A DNA stretch of 45,716 nucleotides from Mnemiopsis leidyi (Eukaryota; Ctenophora; Tentaculata; Lobata; Bolinopsidae). Below, piece after piece: positions 1 to 10,639 of the stretch (within the stretch, counting starts at the first letter, position 1; every line of letters begins with the position of its first letter). The DNA is taken from positions 30,871 through 76,586 of the forward strand of contig JH152708.1 of NCBI GenBank assembly GCA_000226015.1. Direction: 5' to 3'. The translations under genes and the position numbers were made by a program. Under the pieces are notes generated by a model, which saw only the letters and a list, made by a program, of their open reading frames with translations, searched no databases and was not told the origin of the DNA.

Positions 1-1291
1 ATGAATTTTCTAGGCGCGCATCGCCCGCTTAATACCTCCAGTTGTGAGCCAAGGGGCAGAAAGTACAGCTCGCAGGAGGTGGCTTTGCAGTTTCTAAATT
101 TGATTCTTAGTAACTGCCCCTAACCGACATATTTGCATCTAGATTGTCTATTAGGTTTGCCAGTTGTTTTAAGCACTAAACAGCTGATGATAAACAAACG
201 CGGTTTGAGTGTTACTGTTAGATAAGTTGCCGAAATCAGAAAAAACAGATCTGCAACGTCATATCATGTCCTTTGATTTAAATATTTAAGTATTTCACAA
301 TACTTTCAAAGCTCACATCCACTTTGCTTTCGTTACCTTGCATGAGTGAAATCGTACTACCAGAAACTTTATTCAAATAAAGTAAAATTTGCTTTATCAT
401 AATTTTATTGACGGCTCAATTCACATGACAAGGGCGCACGTTGGATTTCATAATATTTTCCACTTAGCTGGCACAGAGTTGGGGGTGAAAGTTAAAGTTG
501 AAACTTTCAGCACTAGTAGTGTCATGGTTTTCTACCTGAGATAAGCGGTAAAAGTGTTGCAATTGACGTAACAAGAGCAAACTTCGAGTTCTCTTAGGGG
601 CGGCGCCGGGGTGTACACAAGGTTTGCAGTGAGACTGAAATACGAGTTTAAAAGTAAATCAATAAATTTTGCTAAAAAATGTTAAGAAAACCAAACTCGA
701 GTTCCCAAAAGTAGTGTGTAGTAAGGTAAGGTACAATTCGATATAAGATTTTGCTGTGCCATTCACTGCCCCAAACATCTAACGTCTCTAAAGATGCCAA
801 GTACGGGTAACGGACAATATGGCATCACTAACAGACAGGTTCACAATGAAGCGGTTTATAAGTCAAGAGTATTTTGGGACAGTGATAATTGTACATTTCT
901 TGATTATGAAGATTTTTGGATAAGATTTGGACAAACAGTGGGTTAGAGATTTGAAGTCTGTTTACAATACAAATAAAATACACTTTCACTTGATCACTTG
1001 CAATACAATTTCAATGGATCGAGAACTCTGTTTTGCACTTTTCAATCGTTTTACAGCTCAAGTCTGACGGTCGTATTTTACATCTATGTCAATTTTATCA
1101 AGCCTTGTGGATTCAACGACAATTTTTTTTCAAATCTTTACAAATTGGTTCACTTGGCTTATTCGGCAAAGTTTAACTAGTGTTTCTGATATTGAACCAT
1201 AGCATCTGCTATTAGTTATTCAAATAAACAAATCTTGCTATTGCAATCTGGCAGCTCTACGACATTTCCTTTTGTTCACATTTAGCACCTC
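1..1291. other. intergenic, no gene recognised
   Basis: AT-rich sequence without a convincing reading frame; the longest open frames are about 60 codons and look random. It is the 3' flank of the minus-strand gene ending at 1292. I saw no repeat array or transposon terminus here. Confidence 0.5.
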
Positions 1292-2992
1292 TCATACAGC
1301 CGTTCGAGACATCTTGACACTGTTTTTATTACCTGGGTTCGAAATCACCACGTCGTTTTTCCCTTTTGCACTTCGTCGTCTGTTGTAAAAGATAGCCAGG
1401 ACAGCTAGAGCTATTATGATAAGGAAAGCTGCTCCCACCCCTGCAAACACATAGTACACAGCTTTCCCCCAATCTCGCTCCGCCCGACACTTTTCAGATC
1501 CGGCCTCGGATATCTCTCCCTCTGGACAATCCTGACATATACTTTCGTGTGAAAATGTGTTGGCTTCACACTTTAAACAATCCAATGAGTATGAAGTAGG
1601 AAATCCTGTCCCTGGCTTGCATTGCCTTGTGAGGGTAAGGGTGTAGGGAACAGTGGTGTAGATCCCTGTTACCGGGTCTCGAAGTCCACAACTCCAGTCT
1701 TCTGTCCAGGTTTTTACATTTTCAGGAACTGAAGTGTTTCTTAGCACAAGTGTGGCCCTGTAAGTTCCAGATTCTTCTTTTGTTATCAATATCTTATCAC
1801 CTGTAGTAGATATATTTGTGGTTGTATAGTGCACTTCAGAATCATTTAGATACTTGATGAAGTATATGTCTTCCTCGTCTTCAGAAGAGAACTTATCTAT
1901 CGTAAGATAACAGTTTGCAGTAACTTCTTTATCAGCATTGCCTGTCACGTTTTCTGTCTGGATAGAGACCCGGTAGAAAGTGTGAGACTTGTCGTCCACC
2001 TGACAAGTAACAGAAGTGAAGGAGGAGGAGTTCACACTGTAGACCTCTGAGAACAGACTACTAAGTGTTTCGTTCTTGATAGCCAGTGATGTTATGTCCT
2101 GGTTATCTTGATTAGTCCATGTTATAGATGCTGGGGGAGAGGGAGATTGAGTATTGCTGCAGTACACCACGTCCTCCTCTGTAAAGTACTTTCTGTCACC
2201 CTGAATAACTTGCATTTTGTCTCCCAGGCAAATACTACTCGGTACAGGCACTGTCGTCCCATTTACATCAAGTCTGCAGAACTTATCAGGTTCTAACAAG
2301 TCCCACGATTTCTTAGGGAACTGAAACAGGGTAAAAGTTGGGCACTGAAAGGCTTCCACCATCTCTGCGGGGTCTTCTAGGTTCCCGACAAAACAGCTGT
2401 GCTGATGAAGGTTTGGATTATTGGAGATAAGGACCCCGAAGTACTTTGCTGAAGGGTGTGCAGGCGACAGACTGCTCGGTATGAGAGATATCTGACCGTA
2501 ACCATTACAGTGCCCTACGTCCGGGCATGTCCGACCATCAGGGAAAGCTATGATCTGCCCGAGAGATCCGACCGGAAACCGATACCAAGCTCCGCCAATC
2601 AGCTCGAAGTCACAATCCCCGCAGGAGGCAGGCTCAGGGGGGATCAGGATGTGGGTCAGATTGCAGCTCTTACTATTATCCCAGTCCCAGGACACGTCAT
2701 TTTCGAGGGTCTTGTACTGCGAGGACTTGCTGTAGTACAGGTAAGTAGTATCGTCGTTACAGTCTGGGTAGGAAACTGCACGTCTAGAAATCCCTGTTTT
2801 TGCACGTGCAGGCGCGCCTGTTTTTCGTGCTGCTGAAGCTGTTGTGGAGGCTGGGGCAGTGGTTGTTGGGGCAGTTGTTGTGGTTGTTGTGAGGTCTGAT
2901 GTTATCGGGGAAATGTCAGATTTGGCAAAGAGTAGTTCTACTAAAACCAATACTGTCAGTAGGGTACTCGTTAGGCTGGAGCGGAACTTCAT
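1292..2992 (-). CDS. D8C-like / Ig-like transmembrane receptor A
   Basis: A 566-residue type I membrane protein, apparently in one exon. Seen: a signal peptide at about 1-24; a Thr/Ala-rich linker at about 30-60 (mucin-like); a dibasic RR at 70-71 just before the conserved SYPxC start; and a Cys-rich module at about 75-240 with CGDCDF (124-129), WYRF (136-139) and a C-x5-HCNG pattern. This module resembles the D8C domain of uromodulin, GP2 and OIT3. Two Ig-like domains follow (Cys278-Trp292-Cys330 and Cys361-Cys435), then a Cys-rich stalk (458-502), a TM helix (513-536) and a basic tail with no tyrosine. Many N-x-S/T sites are present. It is the only family member on the minus strand; its D8C module is strongly diverged from the others while its Ig domains are nearly identical to theirs. 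Likely a cell-surface recognition or adhesion receptor; the ligand is unknown. The start chosen is the ATG in frame with the signal peptide; two out-of-frame ATGs lie 7 and 14 bases upstream. Confidence 0.85.
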   Translation of the reverse strand: MKFRSSLTSTLLTVLVLVELLFAKSDISPITSDLTTTTTTAPTTTAPASTTASAARKTGAPARAKTGISRRAVSYPDCNDDTTYLYYSKSSQYKTLENDVSWDWDNSKSCNLTHILIPPEPASCGDCDFELIGGAWYRFPVGSLGQIIAFPDGRTCPDVGHCNGYGQISLIPSSLSPAHPSAKYFGVLISNNPNLHQHSCFVGNLEDPAEMVEAFQCPTFTLFQFPKKSWDLLEPDKFCRLDVNGTTVPVPSSICLGDKMQVIQGDRKYFTEEDVVYCSNTQSPSPPASITWTNQDNQDITSLAIKNETLSSLFSEVYSVNSSSFTSVTCQVDDKSHTFYRVSIQTENVTGNADKEVTANCYLTIDKFSSEDEEDIYFIKYLNDSEVHYTTTNISTTGDKILITKEESGTYRATLVLRNTSVPENVKTWTEDWSCGLRDPVTGIYTTVPYTLTLTRQCKPGTGFPTSYSLDCLKCEANTFSHESICQDCPEGEISEAGSEKCRAERDWGKAVYYVFAGVGAAFLIIIALAVLAIFYNRRRSAKGKNDVVISNPGNKNSVKMSRTAV

Positions 2993-3006
2993 CTTTCATC
3001 TTTCAT
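2990..3006 (-). promoter_or_regulatory. three staggered ATGs with a 5-codon uORF at the receptor A start
   Basis: Reading the minus strand, ATGs begin at 3006, 2999 and 2992, each 7 bases apart and so in three different frames. The first opens a five-codon frame whose TGA overlaps the main ATG at 2992. Leaky scanning or reinitiation could set receptor output. The transcript start is unknown, so the upstream ATGs may not be transcribed. Confidence 0.35.
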
Positions 3007-5325
3007 CTGTCGTGATGATTATTATTAATTGTTAGAAATCAACAAAACTGAGAGCGGCCGATTCTAAGTTCTTCATTTTACATTAAACATATTTAACTGT
3101 AACTTCGCATTCCGAATTTCCAGAGGAGATTACGGAGAAGTGATAACGGAGAAGAAGAACCTGAATTTGATATGAAACTTTAATTTCGCTGCTAAGCCGT
3201 ATAGTTTGATTAACTTGCATATTCGAGTTATTGTTTTCATGGTCATATTGAACTTGAATTCAAATTCAGACGACTCGCTTCAGTCACAAAGCTCAGGACT
3301 TAGGAGGCTGTCATTGACAGCAATTTACCAAATCCAATTAATTTGTGCCATATCAGGCGAAATCAGATATGGACTTATTAAAGCGGCAGAGCAAGTAATT
3401 TTACTATGAGGGGGCGAGGGCTGGTGCTTCACGAACTGTACACTAAATGATGTCGAAAGACTGGAATAGAGTTGAATGGCTAGGCTTGTCTTGAGCCTCA
3501 CCAGAATATTTTGCACCATAATTCCCAATTATGAGCTTAGCTCTATCTCCAGATGTTTTGAGATCACAATTTGTAATCATAGCCGTGGATCTGACGTCTT
3601 GAATGAACACCGGTTTCAAAGAACTGTTTAAAGTTCCAAAAGATTTGATTTGGCTGATGCATGTTTTCTTTCTAGTTAATAGTTCTTCTTAGTTCAAATC
3701 TGATAAAATTAGGCTATTTCACAATCTGGAAACCCTCATTTCAGCTTATAATTCTTAGAACGCTTCTAATTCGCAGTAAAAATCACAGGGCACCTGATAA
3801 CTGGTTAGTTTGTGGCTGTATATTCTTGTCAAATATATCTAATCCAAAGAAATATAGCAAAAAAAGAAATAAAGCAACAAAATAAAATGATCATAACAAT
3901 AAAAAACGAAACGAAATATGTCAAAGTTTTCCCCTAGAAACCCCTGAAATGTGATCACTAAAATTTACTCGGATTACCATTAGAAAGTGTAGTTGAGCAT
4001 GAAAAGGTCAACAGACACCAACGGCAAGCACAACTGTAGAGAGTCAGTGCGGCGAGCACGGTTACACATGATGTACTACACAAAATATACTAAATCATGC
4101 ATAATTATTACGGACCCCACGGCCGCAAGCTTATATTAAATCTGCAACACGATACAGAGAACAACGTAATGACAAGACTCAAGTGAATCGCGGTAATTTT
4201 GCCGAGACCTTGTAATCGGAGTTATTCGGACTTCAATTCAAAGCAGAAACTGTGTAGGAAATGAATGAACCTGTAAATTATCGGAATTGGGATGGGTGGT
4301 GAGTGGTGACTCACAAAGGAATGAGGCGAAGACACGGCACTAAGGTTATATCGTCGTTGTGTTAAGATTGACCTTCAAAGGACATGCGAAAAAGACGAGT
4401 CGTAAAATTTTGATTTCATGTCGAATTTTGTTCTGTGAAGTTTTGCGAATTATTAAAGAAAATAAACCGGTGTTTCAAGGTTCGCATGCCTTTCGTCTAA
4501 TGCTCTAAATTTCTAAGTTCAATAGGGTATTTGCAATTTTGATGTTAAATGATTCTTAAAGACTCAGGTCAGTAGATAATCAAAATGACAAAAACCCCAC
4601 ATAATAGCTGGCCTCAATGTGGTCCTTCTCATAGTTCTTTCTGAAGGATTTTTAAGTTCTATATTTTTGCGATCATGATCTATGTTTAATTTCTAGCTTG
4701 TTCTACAAGAAATCCAAATAGTACATCTAAAATAAAAATGAAATTAATCAGAGTCATTGCAAATCCGGAGCGCTGTGCACTCATTAAAAACAGAATTCGA
4801 AATTGTACAATGTGCGTAAACTGAGAAGTGTTGTATAAATTAGTCTGGAAAACCAAAAACATCCAGTCGCGATATATTGAAACAGCTGCTTTTGACTTAA
4901 GTAAACGGTTTTATATAATGTAGTTGTGTTTGGCTTGACAATGAACTATCATTCAGGGGAAATCTGCTAATTTTACATGCTTTTCTCTTATTTTCCTGTG
5001 AAGCATTCGGTTCTACTATCCGCGATCGTATAACTTGCAGAGTTGCAATAACTGTCATTTAACCACTAAAAGTAAGAATTAATGGAAATTTCATCCATTT
5101 TTATTATTTAATTTCCTTATACTCAAATGTCTGGAAATATTCTTCCCTGCAAGGCAATTACCAAGACACCAAGTCATTGTATTGATCTAGCGCCACAAAT
5201 AAACCTCGAAATCGAATACCGCAGTACCTCACCAACCTCCGGTGGGGTATTCTTTGGTTTTTCTGCGTGTTACTCCCTTTGAAGATAAGTTTATCCATCC
5301 TGATATTTCTGCTGTTTTGACAAAG
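2993..5325. other. intergenic between receptor A and the coiled-coil gene
   Basis: This stretch holds the 5' flank of receptor A and the 3' flank of the 495-residue gene. Open frames are short and overlapping and none is recognisable. No transposon termini or long repeats were seen. Confidence 0.45.
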
Positions 5326-6813
5326 TTATATCTTATCGACTTCCCTGCTATATTTCATTGCTTCCTGGACCACATTGTAAAGTCTAGCCCCGGGTATCGT
5401 AGGTAAGGGAGCAGGGACGTCCTCCTCCAGACCTCCCTCTTCGTCTATAACATAGTACTGATTGCTAGTCGGGTCGTACCGCTCTCTGCTTGGGTTTCTG
5501 ATGTACTTACAAGACTTGATGACCGGTAGGGTGTCCTGCACGGCCATGTCTCTCCGCCACTTGCTCAGGTCAAATCTGTCCACCACGCTCATCCTCACTG
5601 GATCTCCCCTTCCTGCCAACGCTACCGGCAACTTTTCATCCTCCCCACGTGACGTCTCCATGGAAACAGAACCGTGTCTGTCGAGGGAATCACGTGGGGG
5701 TGGTGCCGTGTGATCGTCTGGCAGGGGATCTAATAAAACTTCCATATTATGTCGCTGTTGTAACTGGTCCATCCGCTGATTAAAGAGAGATAGTTTGTCG
5801 GAAAAGTCGCTGTCTAGACCGAAAACCGGGCTTGGACACCTCCCAGCGAAGGGGAGAAATTTTTTCATTTCCAATTCTCCTAAACTTCTAGAACCACGCC
5901 TGTGTGCCAATCTGTTCGGGCCACCTGTTCTCAAAAAATTAGGGTCTGAACTTATCGAACTTCGTCTTCTTTCACCCGGATAGCTGACTGAATGTTCGTA
6001 GGTAACTGTGGGTAACCAAGACATTTCTTCCTCCAAAGGATCCTCATCAATCTGACCAGGTGTCCTGATATATCTGGCCTGATCTTCCTTGATTGTTGGT
6101 GGAATAGGAAGACCGCTAATTCTCCGACTATAACGTGCATCTGACTGTATCACCCCCATCTTTATTAGCCCTCTTGCGCTCTGTTTTAGACCCCGAAATA
6201 TCACAGCTTGGCTCTTGCTGAACTGAGGTTGATTGTAATAGTACTGCTGCAGATCTTCCAGCTCAAGGTTGGAGCCCAGTGTACTTGACTTCCTATACCC
6301 TTTTTTGGTGAGGTGTTGGGCGTATCCGAGTTTACTCCCATATTCCGTAGGATCTGTCATATAAGGGTTCATGAGAGAAGAGAACGACGGACGTCTCTCC
6401 TGACCCCAAATCTTTGGGGCAGCAAGCTGAGTCCTGCCCTCCCTCCTACCCCCCTGCCTAGGTTGAAGGCCTTGACCGTTGTGTTTGGGAGGAGCTGCCC
6501 GTCCTGCGGAGCGAAGTGTGATCAAGGGACTTGCTGCTACCTGATTAATTGCTTTCTTCTGGGCAAGTTTATTGGCTCTCCGCTCCAAACCTAACTTTCT
6601 GTGATTCAGCTCGCGCCATGAATCTTTTTCTTGCTTTTCAAGTTCGTCAATTGTATTTGTCAGTTTTCGTTGTTCTTGTAGGTTGAAGAATCGTGTCTTG
6701 AGATGGTTTCTGTAGATTCTATCAGAAACCATTTGCACTCTGGAGAGTTTCCTGGCATCGTCTAAAAGCTGCGATCGTGTAATTTTCAATTTTTTCTCGT
6801 CGTCCATATTCAT
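5326..6813 (-). CDS. coiled-coil, disordered protein of unknown function
   Basis: An uninterrupted 495-residue frame, far longer than chance at this base composition. Seen: a charged helical N terminus with strong coiled-coil character at about 5-90 (Lys/Glu/Arg/Leu rich, including a Q-E-Q-R-K-L stretch); a basic Gly/Arg/Gln-rich linker at about 100-150; a long Arg/Ser-rich, probably disordered middle with RRRSS and RRGS patterns that look like basophilic kinase sites; a Tyr-rich DLQQYYY segment; and an acidic, Pro-containing C terminus. There is no signal peptide or membrane segment, so it is probably cytosolic or cytoskeletal. It shares nothing with the flanking receptor genes. The ATG at 6811-6813 is chosen because the coiled coil begins right after it. 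I do not recognise the family; further 5' exons are possible because CCCCGTAG just upstream could be a splice acceptor. Confidence 0.75.
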   Translation of the reverse strand: MNMDDEKKLKITRSQLLDDARKLSRVQMVSDRIYRNHLKTRFFNLQEQRKLTNTIDELEKQEKDSWRELNHRKLGLERRANKLAQKKAINQVAASPLITLRSAGRAAPPKHNGQGLQPRQGGRREGRTQLAAPKIWGQERRPSFSSLMNPYMTDPTEYGSKLGYAQHLTKKGYRKSSTLGSNLELEDLQQYYYNQPQFSKSQAVIFRGLKQSARGLIKMGVIQSDARYSRRISGLPIPPTIKEDQARYIRTPGQIDEDPLEEEMSWLPTVTYEHSVSYPGERRRSSISSDPNFLRTGGPNRLAHRRGSRSLGELEMKKFLPFAGRCPSPVFGLDSDFSDKLSLFNQRMDQLQQRHNMEVLLDPLPDDHTAPPPRDSLDRHGSVSMETSRGEDEKLPVALAGRGDPVRMSVVDRFDLSKWRRDMAVQDTLPVIKSCKYIRNPSRERYDPTSNQYYVIDEEGGLEEDVPAPLPTIPGARLYNVVQEAMKYSREVDKI

Positions 6814-8217
6814 ATTGACCTCTACGGGGAGAATCTGATCTTTTTGTTATCCATAAATGCTGAAATATTGCAAATGGCAAATGAAGATTTTCTAATTTTT
6901 AGATCTAATTGAGAATTAAGATAAACAACCAAACTTAAACAGTTTTTTGTTAAAGAGTTTTCTCGTGAAAAATGATGATAGTTATAATACACAGTCAGGA
7001 TAATCAGCTGAAACATCCAAACAGCCATGGAAACGAAATATTAAAACACTTGAAGAGATTCAATAAGGAAGGACTAAGGATAGAACTTAGGCCAGCGAGA
7101 GAGCCGCCGATATAGTAGTGCCGGGCCACCTAACCCGACTCAAGTCTGAATAGCACTGACAAACTGATCTAAACTTAATTAGATCGCACATCTGACACTG
7201 CCCCCAAGTCCACGGTCACACTTAGAAGTTCGAGTTTATTCCCTTGAACTATTCTTCGTGTTAGATATAGATGATAGTACCTCAATTATGATTGGAATGA
7301 GAAGTAAGAAAAAACCTACTTTCACGTCAAAAGTTACTTCTAAGAGGTTTTCCAGGGTTTTGGACCATTTTTACCATTTGCATCAAGCTAGTTACAAGCG
7401 GTTTCAGTATAAACCATATTGATCAAATCTTTCATCTAACAGTATCTATAGAAATATTCATCTCTACTCTCTAGAGGTACATGTTCAAAAAAGATGTTAT
7501 TAATATATAAGAAAATAAGGAAGTCAGATATCTAGAATGGATTTGCCAAGATATTGAACCATATTGACTATTTGTAGCAAGTTCGCTGGAAGCGACTTAC
7601 GATAACCAAAAGTGATCAAACCATGGTCTGACAGTATCTAAGCCATGATAACAACCATAATATTCTCATGTTGCTATGTTGGTAATTACATATTTATTCA
7701 TCAGAACAGAAGGTTATTCCCAAGATAAGGGGTCGGGTTTACACTTCATGTCCCTAATCCTTTACCATGGGCATATCGATCATCGTGCCGAGATTTTGAG
7801 TTTTGACTTGAGCTGAGTTATCAGTCAGTAGCCAATTATAAACTAGACATAACGGTGAAGTTGTGTCTTTTTCATTATTTATCCTAAAAATTCCGCTCAT
7901 ATTTCCCTCACTCCAGAAGTTTGTAACGGAAAGTTTTAAAATGATTCTTCGAAGATATGAGTATTGCGTTTTGGAAGTAAGATCTATCATGCCTTTTTTT
8001 AATAGATTCCTAGATTCACGTATGCAATCGTATACTGTTTTGCTCATTTAGTCACTCGTCAGAATTGCATGAAAATCATGTCAGTTTTGACGTTTGTAAG
8101 TAAAAATATTAAAGTCTTCTAACTTCTTCACTCGTTCACAATTTTAAATTAGCATTGTAATCTAGAGATTAAATAGTATAGATATCAAATCGAGGTTCCT
8201 ATCGAATAGTTGTTCGA
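6814..8217. other. intergenic, no firm gene
   Basis: 5' flank of the coiled-coil gene. CCATGGAAAC at about 7024-7034 resembles half of an RFX X-box. A 97-codon minus-strand frame (7754-8047) is open but has no recognisable feature and I do not call it. A 30-bp segment at 7897-7926 recurs inverted at 9725-9754. Confidence 0.4.
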
Positions 8218-9754
8218 GCATATGCATTGAAGAGCTTTTTCAAAATCAATATTGATCATCGATGATTCATCGATGATCGTATATTGATCATCATAAACGG
8301 TGTTGACAATATTTGACCTATCGATGATCAACGGAACTCATGATCATATTTGATCAACATTAATTATAGTTTTGGAGGAAATACAAATCGATGATCATCG
8401 AAGATCAATGCTGATCAGTGTGTTGTAGAATGTTATCATCATTGATTTTCCCAAAAATCGATGAATAGTCGATGAATCATCGATGATCAAAGGTGTATAT
8501 TGATCATCGATTATTGTAAAAAAATTCATCGATAATTAAAATCGTCGATGTCTTCAATAATCGATGATTAATAATAATCTATGATCATCGAAGATCAACG
8601 ATCGTGATAGAAATCAGCGACAATAAAAAGAAATCGATTTTGGTCCCATTGAACATCGATGAATCATCGATGATCGGCTTTATTCTGAACCTTGTCTTCC
8701 TAAACATGCTACAGCCTGTTCTTTGACATAAGAAATCATCGATGATTTGATCATCGATTATTGAAATCATCGATTATTTCAATTATCGATGATTTTTGTA
8801 TAATAATAGATGATCAATAAACACCTTTGATCATCAATGATTCATCAATTATTCATCGATTTTCGGGAAAATCAATGATGATAATATTCAACAACACATT
8901 ATATTCGCTGATCAGCAATGATCTTCGATGATCATCGATTTGTACTTCCTCCAAAATTATGATCAATGTTGATCAAATATGATCATGAGTTCCGTTGATC
9001 ATCATTCATCGTTGAGTCAAATATTATCAACACCGTTTATGATGATCAATATACGATCATCGATGATCAATATTGATTTTGAAAAAGTTCTTGAATGCAT
9101 ATGCCGTTGTTCGTCTATCATCTTCTCGGAGTTAATTGGTTTAAGTAGATAAACTCTGCAGTATTGTAATTATATCACACATGATGGAAATCAGGTAATA
9201 GTGTGTTCTTTGAGTTTAACAGGCGAGGGGGGGGGGGTGTAAGGAGGAGTGGGCCACCCTTAGAAAGGAGAAGTGGGCCACACTTAAAGGGTCCTAGAGA
9301 TGTTGTTGAAACAGTTACAGTCACTCTACCTCGAGAGAATATTTTGAGATTATAGAACGGTTTTTCATGCTCAAAAGCCCCCAAACTGTTCGAAAAATAC
9401 GTTATTTTAAAGAGCCATGCATATTGAATATAGACGTTTGTACAGATTTCGCTGAAACAGTGTAAGTTACTCTATTTCGAAACTCAAAAAATACTTTTGG
9501 TTTAAAAATGGTGTAAAGTCACTCTTTATGTTTGGCCTGTCGACAGTCAGTGATCGGTCTGATCCGGTTTTTTAGGAGCTTTTACCTTTATAGACGTACA
9601 GATTGGCCTTGCTTTCCTGATGTTAAGTTGGTGACTCAGACCACCGCTGGATCGTCCGAGCACTCGAGCAGATCCGCCGCGGACAAAGTCCGCCGGTTAT
9701 AGACCCATTGTATTTGTTTTTCACTTACAAACTTCTAGAGTGAGGGAAATATGA
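7897..9754. repeat. 30-bp inverted repeat pair flanking the foldback
   Basis: Bases 7897-7926 and 9725-9754 are reverse complements with one mismatch (core CCCTCACT, then AGAAGTTTGTAA). They lie outside both foldback arms and are not quite symmetrical about its centre. They may be remnants of a larger element or an older inverted duplication. Confidence 0.45.
8218..9106. mobile_element. foldback element with long inverted arms rich in ATCGAT/GATC
   Basis: Two arms of about 350 bp (about 8218-8575 and 8745-9106) are imperfect reverse complements. Both begin GCATATGCATT at the outer end and share, in order, a CAATATTGATCATCGATG block, a CGGAACTCATGATCA block and a CCAAAA/TTTTGG block. A spacer of about 170 bp separates them. 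Both arms are crowded with short self-complementary ATCGAT, TGATCA and GATC words. There is no coding capacity. It resembles a non-autonomous foldback or MITE; no clear target-site duplication was identified. The arms differ by small indels, so it is not a fresh insertion. Confidence 0.75.
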
Positions 9755-10158
9755 AAGTTCTACCGATATAAATATACGTTACATTGACATATAAATTTGT
9801 AAAAATGAATACGGATTACGAACCTGTCTATTCGAGATTATCTCAAGTAAAAGTATCTCTTAATGCTTTAAGAATGCAATTCTTAATTCTTTGTCATACA
9901 GAGTTAAGAATATAAAAATCAGTACTAGATAAATATAATATTTTCACATCCGCTGCAATTCCAAGTAATTATGAGGTTATCAATTGTGTTTTAAATGAGC
10001 TGAACCTAGGTAATATATTACTCCTCAAATTGAGCCTAAAAATATCTATATCATATGTTGCATTGGAAAATTTAAATATACAATTATTTTCTTTCAGCAG
10101 TCGTGATCTTAGCTATACTGATAAAGTCCCGTTTGTGTAAGACTAAGATAAGTTTTTT
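9107..10158. other. intergenic with degenerate short repeats
   Basis: Contains an 11-base G run at 9227-9237, a near-duplicate of about 25 bp (AGTGGGCCAC, about 9249-9290), and a loosely repeated GAAACAGT..CACTCTA unit at about 9307 and 9455. No convincing gene. Confidence 0.4.
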
Positions 10159-10487
10159 GTCAAACACCTCCCACAGCCGAAGACGTACATAAGACCCGCT
10201 TAAGAACAGCTTAATAACCGCTTAAGAATCGCTTAAGAACCGGTTAAGAACCGCTGAAGAACCGATTAAGAACCACTTTAAAACCCTGTAGGGGGGTTTA
10301 AGAATTGATTTGAAATCGCTTAAGAACCGTTTAGAACCGCTTACTAGCCAACAGCAACATTTAAGGTTTAGAACCGGCTAAGTTAGCTGTTCTTGAGCGG
10401 TTCTAAACGGTTCTTTAACGGTTCTTAAACGGTTCTAAGCGGTTCTCAAACGGCTCTCTTCTTCGGCAGAGGGAGGCATGTTTGAAC
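10159..10487. mobile_element. small foldback element built from inverted ~10-bp minisatellites
   Basis: Terminal inverted repeats of about 25 bp lie at 10159-10183 and 10460-10487 (core CCGAAGA / TCTTCGG with matching CTCCC / GGGAG). Inside, the left half (about 10197-10350) is a degenerate tandem array of CGCTTAAGAAC-type units, and the right half (about 10388-10455) is an array of CGGTTCTAAA-type units, their complement. The whole could fold into one long hairpin. It ends about 150 bp before the start codon of receptor B. Confidence 0.7.
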
Positions 10488-10639
10488 AAATTCCCAGTTA
10501 TAAACATATCTCATCCATTGAAAAAGTTTCTAACAATTCTTATCCTCTACTCACGTTGGTTCGAATTCAGTTATCAAATCTAACTCAATCCCACTGACAA
10601 CCCTGTACCTGGCAATTTCAAATACTTTCCTTATAGCTG

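Noticed and set aside
2108-2836. Plus-strand open frames of 60-126 codons opposite receptor A
   Set aside because: They are antisense shadows of the receptor A coding strand with no domain of their own.
7754-8047. 97-codon minus-strand frame
   Set aside because: No recognisable domain, an overlapping 62-codon frame lies opposite, and it contains part of the 30-bp inverted repeat; length is within chance.
9175-9384. 69-codon minus-strand frame rich in Pro/Leu
   Set aside because: Composition comes from the G run and the short GTGGGCCAC duplication.
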